This document shows positions 1-7,785 of a stretch of DNA of 64,000 nucleotides, in pieces. The notes below the pieces were generated by a model. That model did no database searches and was not told where the DNA came from. It worked only from the letters and a program-made list of their open reading frames with translations. The position numbers and the translations under genes were made by a program. Position 1 is the first letter of the stretch; each line of letters begins with the position of its first letter. The stretch covers positions 8,618,001 to 8,682,000 of the forward strand of contig NZ_CP108383.1 in NCBI RefSeq assembly GCF_035958815.1, in the 5' to 3' direction. Source of the stretch: Nocardia sp. NBC_01327 (GTDB lineage: Bacteria; Actinomycetota; Actinomycetes; Mycobacteriales; Mycobacteriaceae).

Positions 1-79
1 CCCTGCTGATGGTCGCGACCCCTTCGACGGCATTGGCTGCGATGGTGATGAGCGTGACGACGACGTAGGCGATAAACAT
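1..79 (-). CDS. Start of a membrane protein, possibly DoxX-like (partial)
   Basis: The minus strand opens at an ATG and reads MFIAYVVVTLITIAANAVEG before leaving the left edge, so only about 26 residues are visible. They are hydrophobic and look like a first transmembrane helix. The opening MFIAYVVV resembles small DoxX-family integral membrane proteins, but that rests on very little sequence. A GTG two codons upstream is an alternative start. It lies in the same orientation as the next gene. Confidence 0.4.
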   Translation of the reverse strand, partial: MFIAYVVVTLITIAANAVEGVATISR

Positions 80-143
80 GCCCACAGCCTGGTCAGTCCT
101 GCGGAAACCCGCCAATACCTGTTGTCATAACCAAGGGTTATGG

Positions 144-1658
144 CTATTTCCGCACCCGCTCCGGCAGTAGTTCGGTCAGCGCCTCGTCGAGGGTCGGGTA
201 CCGGAAGCGGAATCCCGCCCGGCGCAGGACCTCCGAGGTGGCATGGCGTCCGGTGAGCCCCAGCGCCGCATCGGTGCGCAGGAAGACCGCGCCGATGGCG
301 AGCGCCGCGGCGGGTGTGGGCGGCGACCAGGGACGGCGCAGCTGGCGGCGCAGGGCCGCCATGAGCTCCCGATTGCGCACCGGAAAATCGGTGGCCGCCA
401 CCACGATTCCGTTCGGCAGCGCCACGCTCGGATCGAGGCCGAGGGCGGCGCGGACGATGCCGAGCCAGTCGTCGAGGTGAATCCAGCTGAACCACTGCGT
501 GCCCGGGCCGACACTGCCGCCCAGGCCCGCCTTGGTCAGGCTCACCAGCCGCTTCATGGCCGGTGCATCCGGATCGAGCACGATCGAGGTGCGCAGGATC
601 GTCCAGTGTGTGGCATTCGCGGCCACCTTGCCGCCCACTCCCACAGCGCCGCCCGCGCCGGCGCCGCGACTCTCGACCTCGCCGCCGGTCTCGATGGCGG
701 TACCGCTCTCGCCCGCAGCGGAGTTCATGCTCCCCCGCTCGCCCGAGAACGCGCGCTCCCAAGGCTCGGCGACCCCGGTCATCTGCGGCAGTCCCGGATC
801 CGGCAGCGGAGTGGTTTCGGTGCAACGGATTTCACCGGCGTCGGCCCAGATGGCGGTGGTGCTGGCCTGCACCCAGTAGTCGATGGGCCGCTCCAGGGTC
901 TTCGAGGCTTCGACGAGCGCCTGCGTGGAATCGACTCGGCTGCGCCGCAATTCGGCGACATTGCGGGCGGTGGGCCGGCAGTCCACCAGCTTGCCCGCGA
1001 GATTGATGATCGCGGTGCGGCCCGGATTCCGCAGTGCGGTAACCCATTCGCCGACGGTCCGCCCGTCCCATTCGAACTGCGCATAGGGCAGCTCCGGCAC
1101 CGCGCGGCGGGTGAGAATGCGCACCCGCTGCCCTCGGCAGGTGAGGTCGGCGGCCAGGGTGCGCCCCAATGCGCCGGTGCCACCGGCGATTACGACGGTG
1201 AGCGCATCCTCGACCGGCCGCAGTCCGGCCAGCCGCGCCAGCCGGGCGAAGCAGGTGTGCGCATCGGTCTGCAGCAGCTGACCGACCACCTTGCGCGCGA
1301 GGGCGGCCGACCCGCCGCTGAAGGTGAGCCGCTGCACCAGTTCGGTGCCGCCGTCGCGCGGCGTCAGGGTCCAGCGCAGCCGCATGAGGCCCGCGGGTTC
1401 GGGCTGTTCGAGGGTGAGTTCGCGCTCCGGTACGAAGGTGGCGATGGTGAAGGGTGCGGCGAGCCGCCCGTGCACCGCCTCGTTGACGCGCCCGCGCGGC
1501 AGGTAGTCACCGGTGACGCCGACACCCGGTGCGGCGTGCAGGGTCACCGACGTGACGGCCGGATTCCAGTCGGGCCAGCGGGCCGGATCGCCGAGCACTG
1601 CCCAGAGCCGCTCGGGCGGGAGGGCGATCCATTGGGTGTACGTCGTTGTACGAGGCAT
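144..1658 (-). CDS. SRPBCC-SDR fusion, TIGR01777-type epimerase
   Basis: A 504-residue two-domain protein. Residues about 5-150 look like an SRPBCC (START/polyketide-cyclase-like) ligand pocket, opening with TYTQWIALPPERLWAVLGDP. From about residue 155 it is an extended SDR with the NAD(P) motif GGTGALG (about 159-165), matching the TIGR01777 group of NAD-dependent epimerase-like proteins. Fusion of these two folds is known in actinobacteria and the reaction is not established. A Gly/Ala/Glu-rich insertion at roughly residues 300-345 interrupts the SDR part and looks like a disordered loop. Translation probably begins directly at the mRNA end, because TAGCGT lies 6 nt before the ATG. Substrate unknown; family assignment is good. 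Confidence 0.9.
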   Translation of the reverse strand: MPRTTTYTQWIALPPERLWAVLGDPARWPDWNPAVTSVTLHAAPGVGVTGDYLPRGRVNEAVHGRLAAPFTIATFVPERELTLEQPEPAGLMRLRWTLTPRDGGTELVQRLTFSGGSAALARKVVGQLLQTDAHTCFARLARLAGLRPVEDALTVVIAGGTGALGRTLAADLTCRGQRVRILTRRAVPELPYAQFEWDGRTVGEWVTALRNPGRTAIINLAGKLVDCRPTARNVAELRRSRVDSTQALVEASKTLERPIDYWVQASTTAIWADAGEIRCTETTPLPDPGLPQMTGVAEPWERAFSGERGSMNSAAGESGTAIETGGEVESRGAGAGGAVGVGGKVAANATHWTILRTSIVLDPDAPAMKRLVSLTKAGLGGSVGPGTQWFSWIHLDDWLGIVRAALGLDPSVALPNGIVVAATDFPVRNRELMAALRRQLRRPWSPPTPAAALAIGAVFLRTDAALGLTGRHATSEVLRRAGFRFRYPTLDEALTELLPERVRK

Positions 1659-1664
1659 GCACTG

Positions 1665-1670
1665 ACGCTA
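1665..1670 (-). promoter_or_regulatory. Leaderless -10 of the SRPBCC-SDR gene
   Basis: On the minus strand TAGCGT (TANNNT) lies 6 nt before the ATG at 1658, inside TTATAGCGT. This spacing is typical of actinobacterial leaderless transcripts. No clear -35 box. Confidence 0.45.
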
Positions 1671-1808
1671 TAACCGGGCCGCCCGGACCGGAACGTGGGC
1701 TTGGTCGCACCCGCCCGCTCCCGCCCCGAATATGAACCGCGACACCGCGCCGCGGGGAGCCGTCGTGGATCGATAATCCCGGCTTCTCAATAGTGGCGAA
1801 TTCTCCCG

Positions 1809-1838
1809 TTGACAGTGCGGGAGCGTGCGGCGGATGCT
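1809..1838 (+). promoter_or_regulatory. Possible promoter for the DUF3224/SDR pair
   Basis: A perfect TTGACA at 1809-1814 is followed after 18 nt by GATGCT at 1833-1838, about 50 nt before the ATG at 1890. The -35 is strong and the -10 weak. Confidence 0.35.
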
Positions 1839-1889
1839 CGGCACGACCAGGTGACGGGCCGGGTCCTGTGCGAGCGAAGAGAGATATCC

Positions 1890-2297
1890 ATGACCGCGAA
1901 AACCCGTGTCGAAGCAGTGATTACGGTTCACAAGTACGAGCCGTCCGTCTACGAGGAGCCCGCCGCGGGCCCGGTGCTGAGCAAGATCCATGTGGAGGAG
2001 AGCTTCAGCGGCGGCATCGAGGGCGACGGCATTGTCGAATTCCTGCAGTCCGGCAATGCCGACGGCACCGCCAGCTTCGTCGGCATCGAGCGCATTACCG
2101 GCTCGGTGGACGGCAAGTCCGGCACATTCCTGCTGCAGGACAATGGAACCGTCGCCGATAACATCGTGAGCGGCGACTGGTTCGTGGTGCCGGGTTCGGG
2201 CACCGGCGATCTGACCGGACTGCGCGGCACGGGCGGCTTCCGCGCCAATCTCGGTGAGGGCGCACAGGTGTGGCTCGAGTACTGGTTCGAGGGATGA
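1890..2297 (+). CDS. DUF3224 family protein
   Basis: A 135-residue protein matching the DUF3224 family of small single-domain proteins related to allene-oxide-cyclase-like barrels. The function of the family is unknown. The body is rich in Gly and beta-type segments (for example GTASFVGIERITGSVDGKSG), ending in VWLEYWFEG. I chose the ATG at 1890 because a purine-rich GAAGAGAG lies upstream and the 27 codons before it in frame do not look like protein. It has no signal peptide or membrane segment. An SDR gene follows after 3 nt, so the two are probably co-transcribed. Confidence 0.85.
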   Translation: MTAKTRVEAVITVHKYEPSVYEEPAAGPVLSKIHVEESFSGGIEGDGIVEFLQSGNADGTASFVGIERITGSVDGKSGTFLLQDNGTVADNIVSGDWFVVPGSGTGDLTGLRGTGGFRANLGEGAQVWLEYWFEG

Positions 2298-2300
2298 GCC

Positions 2301-3050
2301 TTGTCCTCTAGCGCGGTGTCGTCTCCGAAAACCGCACTGATCACCGGCGCCGCCACCGGAATCGGGCGCTCCATTGCGGAAACTCTTGCGGCACAGGGCG
2401 TACGGGTCGCCATCAATCATCCGCACACCCCCGATCTCGCCGACGACGCGGTCGCGAAGATCGTGGCGGACGGCGGGCAGGCGCTCGCGCTGGCCGCGGA
2501 TGTGCGCGATCGGGACGAGTACACGGCCATGATCGACCAGCTGCTCGACGCCTGGGGGCAGTGGGACATCCTGGTCAACAATGCGGCCGTGGCCATTACC
2601 AAGCCGTTCGCCCAGATCACCTCCGAGGAGTTCGATCTGAGCTACGCCGTGAACGTCAAGGGCGTCTTTCACGGTATGCAGCTGGCCTGGCAGCACATGG
2701 CCGACCGGGGCCGGATCATCACCATCTCCAGCTCCACCACCGCCCTGATGCTGCCCGGCTACGCCGTGTACGACTCCACCAAGGGCGCGGTCGAGCAGCT
2801 CACGCACATTCTGGCCCGGGAGTTCGGGCCGCGCGGGATCACCGTGAACGCGGTCAGCCCGGGCGCCACCGAGACCGAAACCTATCGCCTCGGCAAGAGC
2901 GATGAGTTCCTGTCCCGGCTCGAAGATATGAGCGTCTTCGGACGGCTCGGGCAGCCGAGTGAAATCGCCGCTGTCGTAGCGTTTCTCGCCACCGATGCCG
3001 CGGGGTGGGTTACCGCGCAGAATATTCGGGTCAACGGCGGTACCGCTTAG
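2301..3050 (+). CDS. SDR family NAD(P)-dependent oxidoreductase
   Basis: A classical short-chain dehydrogenase/reductase of 249 residues. It has the cofactor motif TGAATGIG (about residues 14-21), the NNAA motif, a serine in TISSST, the catalytic YDSTKG (Tyr-X3-Lys) and the PG motif in AVSPGATETET. The family interconverts alcohols and carbonyls with NAD(P)H, and resembles FabG-type 3-oxoacyl reductases. The substrate cannot be read. The start is TTG at 2301, preceded by GAGGG about 7 nt upstream. The nearby ATG at 2294 is out of frame. It begins 3 nt after the DUF3224 stop, so it is probably in the same transcript. The C-terminus ends in the usual NIRVNGG. Confidence 0.93.
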   Translation: MSSSAVSSPKTALITGAATGIGRSIAETLAAQGVRVAINHPHTPDLADDAVAKIVADGGQALALAADVRDRDEYTAMIDQLLDAWGQWDILVNNAAVAITKPFAQITSEEFDLSYAVNVKGVFHGMQLAWQHMADRGRIITISSSTTALMLPGYAVYDSTKGAVEQLTHILAREFGPRGITVNAVSPGATETETYRLGKSDEFLSRLEDMSVFGRLGQPSEIAAVVAFLATDAAGWVTAQNIRVNGGTA

Positions 3051-3068
3051 CGACCACGCCCGCTCCCG

Positions 3069-4154
3069 CTACGTCCAGACCTCGCTGATCGGGGTGAGAT
3101 CGGCCGGCGCGGGGGCGGGTACGGCCGACGGCGTGCGCGAGAAGCGGGGCGCGGGGGCGGGCTGGCGGATGCCGTCCACGTCGACGAGGGAACCGCGGGC
3201 GTGCAGGTGCTCGTCCTGCGCGGCATCGGTCCAACTGCGCACCGGCGTGACGCAGGCGTCGACATCGTCGAAGAGTTCACACCACTGCGCCTGGGTCTTC
3301 GAGGCGAACTTGTCGGTGAAGGTCTTGCGCAGGATCTCCTGCCCGGCCGGATCCATCTGCCGCGGAAGCGATTGCGGATCCAGCTCCAGGACGCGCAGCA
3401 GCTCCGCGTAGAACTGGGGCTCGAAGGCGCCGACCGCCATATGCTTGCCGTCGGCAGTGGAATAGGTGTCGTACCAAGCCATTCCGGTATCGAGCAGATT
3501 GGTGCCGCGCTCATCGGACCAGTGCCCGCCCTGATGCAGGCTCCAGATGGAGTGCGCCAGCGTCAGTACGCCGTCCACCATGGCGGCATCCACCACCTGA
3601 CCCTGGCCCGAGCGCTGCCGTTCGAGCAGTGCGGCCATGATGCCGAGGACCAGGAAGACCGAGCCGCCGCCGTAGTCACCGAGCAGATTGATCGGCGGCA
3701 CCGGCCGCTCGCCCTTGCGCCCGATGCCGTGCAGCGCACCCGTGAGCCCGATGTAATTGATGTCGTGCCCGGCCCGCGCCGAGCGCGGACCCTCCTGGCC
3801 CCACCCGGTCATCCGGCCGTACACCACGCGCGGATTGCGCGCGTGCACCTGCTCCGGCCCGAGTCCGAGCCGCTCGGCCACGCCCGGCCGGAAGCCCTCG
3901 ATCAGCACATCGGCCTTGTCGATGAGTCCGAGCACCTCCTCGACCGCGGCGGGATCCTTGAAATCGGCTGCCACGAAACGACGTCCGCGCATCTGCGCCC
4001 GCATGGGCCCGAATCCCGACCGATCCCCCGGCCGCTGCACCCGGACCACGTCCGCGCCCAGATCGGCCAGCATCATTCCCGCGTGCGGACCGGGCCCGAT
4101 GCTCGCCAGTTCGACGACCCGAATTCCCTCCAGCGGACCCCGCGATGCACTCAA
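3069..4154 (-). CDS. mcr: Alpha-methylacyl-CoA racemase (CaiB/BaiF, family III CoA transferase fold)
   Basis: A 361-residue protein of the CaiB/BaiF family, almost exactly the length of mycobacterial MCR. Racemases of this type interconvert (R)- and (S)-2-methylacyl-CoA, needed to degrade branched fatty acids and sterol side chains in the cytosol. Residues expected for the racemase subgroup are visible: His in GHDINYIG, Asp in LLGDYGGG, and Glu in GAFEPQFY. The N-terminus GIRVVELASIGPGPHAGMML is typical. The start is TTG at 4154 with AAGGGG upstream. It is convergent with the SDR gene. A formyl-CoA-transferase-like relative is possible, but motif and length fit the racemase better. Confidence 0.9.
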   Translation of the reverse strand: MSASRGPLEGIRVVELASIGPGPHAGMMLADLGADVVRVQRPGDRSGFGPMRAQMRGRRFVAADFKDPAAVEEVLGLIDKADVLIEGFRPGVAERLGLGPEQVHARNPRVVYGRMTGWGQEGPRSARAGHDINYIGLTGALHGIGRKGERPVPPINLLGDYGGGSVFLVLGIMAALLERQRSGQGQVVDAAMVDGVLTLAHSIWSLHQGGHWSDERGTNLLDTGMAWYDTYSTADGKHMAVGAFEPQFYAELLRVLELDPQSLPRQMDPAGQEILRKTFTDKFASKTQAQWCELFDDVDACVTPVRSWTDAAQDEHLHARGSLVDVDGIRQPAPAPRFSRTPSAVPAPAPADLTPISEVWT

Positions 4155-4324
4155 CGTCTACCCCTTTGTGGTTCCCGGACGTGTATCCCTGGAGTAGAAC
4201 ACGTGACAGATTTATCTGCCACCCCCAGCCACTCCGGCTGGTAGAGCCGCCAAATCCGCGACTGAACATACGGCACTCAGCACAATGAACGCGGTAGTTC
4301 CGCCCGCATTCGGCCGACCGCGCA

Positions 4325-4330
4325 TAGGCT
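4325..4330 (+). promoter_or_regulatory. Leaderless -10 of the HhH gene
   Basis: TAGGCT, 6 nt before the ATG at 4337, with no ribosome binding site in between. This is the leaderless pattern. Confidence 0.5.
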
Positions 4331-4336
4331 CCCGAT

Positions 4337-4528
4337 ATGACCGACTCGACCCTCCCGCGCGGTATCGGAGCCCCCGCGACCCGAGCCCTCACCGCCGCCG
4401 GATATCTCCGGCTCGAGCAGCTGGCCGGAGTCTCCGCCGACACACTGCTCGCCCTGCACGGTGTGGGACCGAAGGCGATTCGCCTCCTGAAGGAGGCGCT
4501 GTCAGCCCAGGGACTCGACCTGAGCTGA
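4337..4528 (+). CDS. Small helix-hairpin-helix protein
   Basis: A 63-residue protein made almost entirely of a helix-hairpin-helix DNA-binding fold. GIGAPATRALTAAGYLRLEQ is a first hairpin-like segment and LLALHGVGPKAIRLLKEAL is the canonical second motif with the GVGPK turn. Such motifs contact the DNA backbone without sequence preference. Stand-alone HhH proteins of this size are common in actinobacteria and their role is undefined. It is transcribed divergently from the racemase gene and convergently with the AidB-like gene, whose stop lies 17 nt from this one. It is probably translated from a leaderless mRNA. Confidence 0.85.
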   Translation: MTDSTLPRGIGAPATRALTAAGYLRLEQLAGVSADTLLALHGVGPKAIRLLKEALSAQGLDLS

Positions 4529-4545
4529 CGGCCACCCGCCCCGCG

Positions 4546-6168
4546 TCAGTCGACGTACGCGCGCTCGAGGATCGCCTCGGTGTCGATACCGGTCGGCAGG
4601 GTGCCGAAGGCAATGCCCCAGTCGCCGCCGAATCGGGTGGCGCAGAAGGCATCCGCCACCGCCTGATTGCCGTGCCGGACCAGCTGCGAGCCCTGCAGTA
4701 CCAGCGCCATGAGCTCCACGACGCGGCGGGACCGGTATTCGATATCGCTCAGATCGGTGAGCTCCTTGCCGATCCGGTCGATGGCGGTATCCAGATGCCC
4801 GTTCGCGCCGCGCGCCAGCGACACCTCGTCGAAGTACGCCTGCACGCTTTCGGGCTGACGGGCCATGGCGCGCAAGGCATCCAGCGCCGCCACATTGCCG
4901 GAGCCTTCCCAGATGGACATGAGCGGCGCCTCGCGGTACAGCCGCGGCATGCCGGACTCCTCCACATAACCATTGCCGCCCAGGCATTCCAGGGCTTCGG
5001 CCGCATGTGCGGGCGCACGCTTGCACACCCAGTACTTGGTGACCGCCAAGGCAATTCGGCGCAGCGCCGCCTCCGCCGGATCGGTGGCAGCGCGATCGGT
5101 GGCGCCGGCCAGCCGCATCATGACGGTGGTGGCGGCCTCGGATTCGACCACCAGATCGGCCAGCACATTGCGCATGGCGGGCTGATCGATCAGGGTGGCG
5201 CCGAAGACATTTCGATGCCGGGCGTGATGCACGGCGTGCACCACTCCGGCCCGCATGCCGGTGGCCGAGCCGATGACGCAGTCCAGCCGGGTCATATTGA
5301 CCATTTCGATAATGGTCTTCACGCCCGCGCCCTCGGCGCCGACCAGCCAGCCGATCGCGTTCTCGTACTCGATCTCCGAGGAGGCGTTCGACTTGTTGCC
5401 CAGCTTGTCCTTGAGCCGTTGCAGCCGAAGGGCATTGCGCGATCCGTCCGGCAGCACGCGCGGCAGCAGGAAGCAGGACAGGCCGCCGGGCGCCTGCGCG
5501 AGGGTCAGGAACATATCCGACATGGGCGCGGAGGTGAACCACTTGTGGCCCACGATCCGGTACGTCCCGTCGGGAAGCGGTGTGGCCGTGGTGGTATTGG
5601 CGCGCACGTCGGAGCCGCCCTGCTTCTCCGTCATCGACATACCGGCGATGAGACCGGCCTTGCTCGACGGCTCCCGCAGCCCGTAGTCGTACACCCGGGA
5701 GGCCAGCAGCGGCTCGAAGCGCGCCGAGAGTTCCGGATTGTGCCGCAGCGCAGGCACTACCGCATAGCTCATGGAGATCGGGCACATATGCCCGGCGTCG
5801 GAGGAACCCCAGACGGAGAACTTGGCGGCCCGCGCCGTATGCGCACCGGACCGCTCCTCCTGCCACGGCGAACCGTGCAGCCCGTGTGTCACAGCCACAT
5901 TCATCAGCTCGTGCCAGTACGGATGGAATTCGACCTCGTCGATGCGATTGCCGTAGCGGTCGTGGGTGTGCAGGATCGGCGGGTTCTCATTGGCCACCCG
6001 CCCCCACTCCTGCGCCTCGACTCCGCCTGCGAGAACGCCGAGTTCGCGCACCTCCCCCTCGGCCCAGCCCGCGCCTTCCCGGTGCAGTCCCTCGAGCAGT
6101 GCGGGATTGCGGGAATTATCGAAGGGCACCAGGTTCGGCACCTGATTGAACACATCATGCGTATGCAT
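4546..6168 (-). CDS. AidB-like acyl-CoA dehydrogenase
   Basis: A 540-residue flavoprotein matching AidB (E. coli AidB is 541 residues) rather than the 380-residue ordinary acyl-CoA dehydrogenases. The N-terminal extension THDVFNQVPNLVPFDN is typical of the AidB branch. Acyl-CoA dehydrogenase motifs include MSMTEKQGGSDVRANTT and IVGHKWFTSAPMSD (FAD/substrate region), and GGNGYVEESGMPRLYREAP near the C-terminus. AidB binds DNA, is linked to the response to alkylating agents and has weak isovaleryl-CoA dehydrogenase activity. The physiological reaction is uncertain. AAGGAG precedes the ATG. A TetR gene ends 12 nt upstream in the same direction, so they probably form an operon. Confidence 0.92.
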   Translation of the reverse strand: MHTHDVFNQVPNLVPFDNSRNPALLEGLHREGAGWAEGEVRELGVLAGGVEAQEWGRVANENPPILHTHDRYGNRIDEVEFHPYWHELMNVAVTHGLHGSPWQEERSGAHTARAAKFSVWGSSDAGHMCPISMSYAVVPALRHNPELSARFEPLLASRVYDYGLREPSSKAGLIAGMSMTEKQGGSDVRANTTTATPLPDGTYRIVGHKWFTSAPMSDMFLTLAQAPGGLSCFLLPRVLPDGSRNALRLQRLKDKLGNKSNASSEIEYENAIGWLVGAEGAGVKTIIEMVNMTRLDCVIGSATGMRAGVVHAVHHARHRNVFGATLIDQPAMRNVLADLVVESEAATTVMMRLAGATDRAATDPAEAALRRIALAVTKYWVCKRAPAHAAEALECLGGNGYVEESGMPRLYREAPLMSIWEGSGNVAALDALRAMARQPESVQAYFDEVSLARGANGHLDTAIDRIGKELTDLSDIEYRSRRVVELMALVLQGSQLVRHGNQAVADAFCATRFGGDWGIAFGTLPTGIDTEAILERAYVD

Positions 6169-6180
6169 GCGAGGGACTCC

Positions 6181-6816
6181 TTATTCCTGGGGCACGCCGA
6201 GCGCGCGCAGCGCGAAGGCGACAAGTTCGGGGACCACCGATTCACTCTCCAGCTGTTCGGCGAGCGGTCCGACCAGCACCTCACCGATGGCGCCGACCAG
6301 TGCGGTGGCGCTGGTGCGCGGATCCTGCGGCGGTAGCTGGCCGGTGGCGACACCCTCGGCGACGGCGGATTCGAAGGTTTCGGCGAAAGCGCGCCGGAAC
6401 CGCAGGCGCTCCGCGTCGACGGCGGCGTCCACCGGTTCGGCGAGCAGCACATAGGCCAGTTTGGGATTCTTGAGCGCGCGGCCGGCGAAGGTCTCCACCG
6501 CCGCTGTGACCCGCTCTCGCGCGGTCTTGCCGGCGCCATCGGTATTGCCCGCCGCGGCCACGGCGGCGACCTCACCGGTGACGACCTCACGGAAGACCGC
6601 AGTCACCAATTCTGCTTTGCCACTGAAGGTTTTGTACACGGTGCCGGTGGCGACCGCGGCCTCGGCGGCGACGGCAGCCATGGACAGTCCAGCGAAGCCG
6701 TCGCGGGAGAGCACCGTCATGGCGGCCCGCACGATCGACCCGGCCTGGGCATCGAGACGGGCTTGCACAGCAGGGGTTCTGCGATAGGCCACGCAAGAAG
6801 TGAACCATGTATTCAT
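6181..6816 (-). CDS. TetR/AcrR family transcriptional regulator
   Basis: About 211 residues. The N-terminal helix-turn-helix covers RAAMTVLSRDGFAGLSMAAV to VATGTVYKTFSGKAELVTAV, the classic TetR DNA-binding domain (about residues 25-70), followed by an all-helical ligand domain. It sits directly upstream of the AidB-like gene (12 nt) and divergent from the crotonase gene, so both are probable targets and the ligand may be an acyl-CoA. The ATG at 6816 is used here. A TTG at 6828 and a GTG about 20 nt downstream are alternatives, and the latter would leave more room for the divergent promoter. Confidence 0.9.
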   Translation of the reverse strand: MNTWFTSCVAYRRTPAVQARLDAQAGSIVRAAMTVLSRDGFAGLSMAAVAAEAAVATGTVYKTFSGKAELVTAVFREVVTGEVAAVAAAGNTDGAGKTARERVTAAVETFAGRALKNPKLAYVLLAEPVDAAVDAERLRFRRAFAETFESAVAEGVATGQLPPQDPRTSATALVGAIGEVLVGPLAEQLESESVVPELVAFALRALGVPQE

Positions 6817-6819
6817 TTC

Positions 6820-6850
6820 TTGACGCAAGGGCTGATTTACGGCGTATGGT
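6820..6850 (+). promoter_or_regulatory. Promoter of the crotonase gene (leaderless)
   Basis: TTGACG at 6820-6825 and TATGGT at 6845-6850, separated by 19 nt. The -10 ends 7 nt before the GTG at 6858, which predicts a leaderless message. The divergent TetR start region is adjacent, and TGAA-N7-TTCA at 6801-6815 could be part of an operator. Confidence 0.5.
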
Positions 6851-6857
6851 CGAGGCC

Positions 6858-7619
6858 GTGAGCGTACGAGTCGAACGCAATGGCCCCGTGACCACCGTGA
6901 TCCTGCATCGCCCCCAGGCCCGCAATGCCGTCGACGGCCCCACCGCAGCGGCCCTGGCCGACGCCTTCCGAGAATTCGATGCCGATCCCGATGCCGCGGT
7001 CGCCGTGCTCTGGGGCGACGGCGGCACCTTCTGCGCCGGCGCCGACCTCAAGGCCCTCGGCACCGAGAACTCCAATCACGCGGCCGAGGACGGCGACGGC
7101 CCCATGGGCCCGACCCGCATGCAGTTGTCGAAACCGGTGATCGCCGCCGTCTCCGGCTACGCGGTCGCGGGCGGCCTGGAACTCGCGCTCTGGTGTGATC
7201 TGCGAATTGCCGAGCAGGACAGCACCTTCGGCGTCTTCTGCCGCCGCTGGGGCGTCCCCCTCATCGACGGCGGCACCGTCCGCCTGCCGCGCATTATCGG
7301 CACCGGCCGCGCCATGGATCTGATCCTCACCGGCCGCGCCGTGGGCGCCCCCGAGGCGCTGCAGATCGGCCTGGTCACCCAGGTTGTCCCCAATGGCGAA
7401 TCTCGTAGGGCCGCAGAGGAACTCGCCGCCCAACTCGCGACCCTCCCGCAGACCTGCCTGCGCTCGGACCGCATGTCGGTCCTGGAACAGGACGGCCTCA
7501 CCGAAACCGCGGCCATCACCAACGAATTCCAGCACGGCCTGAAGGCCCTGATGGACGGCGCCCTCGACGGCGCCCAGCGCTTCGCCTCCGGCGCGGGCCG
7601 CCACGGTCAGGCCACGTAG
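6858..7619 (+). CDS. Crotonase / enoyl-CoA hydratase family protein
   Basis: A crotonase-fold protein of 253 residues. The oxyanion-hole segments GGTFCAGADLKAL and AVSGYAVAGGLELALWCDL are clear. IIGTGRAMDLILTGRAVGA and AALQIGLV-type segments follow in the usual order. Known reactions of the family include hydration of enoyl-CoA, isomerisation and hydrolysis. The exact one cannot be read because the glutamates of true hydratases are not both evident. I prefer the GTG at 6858 because TATGGT lies 7 nt upstream. ATG at 6846 is an alternative with poor spacing to any ribosome binding site. It is divergent from the TetR-AidB operon and probably controlled with it. Confidence 0.9.
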   Translation: MSVRVERNGPVTTVILHRPQARNAVDGPTAAALADAFREFDADPDAAVAVLWGDGGTFCAGADLKALGTENSNHAAEDGDGPMGPTRMQLSKPVIAAVSGYAVAGGLELALWCDLRIAEQDSTFGVFCRRWGVPLIDGGTVRLPRIIGTGRAMDLILTGRAVGAPEALQIGLVTQVVPNGESRRAAEELAAQLATLPQTCLRSDRMSVLEQDGLTETAAITNEFQHGLKALMDGALDGAQRFASGAGRHGQAT

Positions 7620-7771
7620 GTAGCCGGCGTAGGCGCGCCGACCGCCAGCCGATCGCCGATCAGCGGTTGATCGATCCGATTCAGGACCGGTCGGCCGCGA
7701 CACCACCGAGCACAAACCCGAAGCGGACCCTGCCCTCTCTCACGGCCTGCGCGGCGCACAGTCGCGGCCGG

Positions 7772-7777
7772 TAGTCT
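7772..7777 (+). promoter_or_regulatory. Leaderless -10 of the acyltransferase gene
   Basis: TAGTCT, 8 nt before the ATG at 7786, with no ribosome binding site between them. Confidence 0.4.
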
Positions 7778-7785
7778 GCCCTGCA

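Noticed and set aside
243..1673. A 476-codon plus-strand frame opposite the SRPBCC-SDR gene
   Set aside because: Same antisense effect; no protein-like features and no ribosome binding site.
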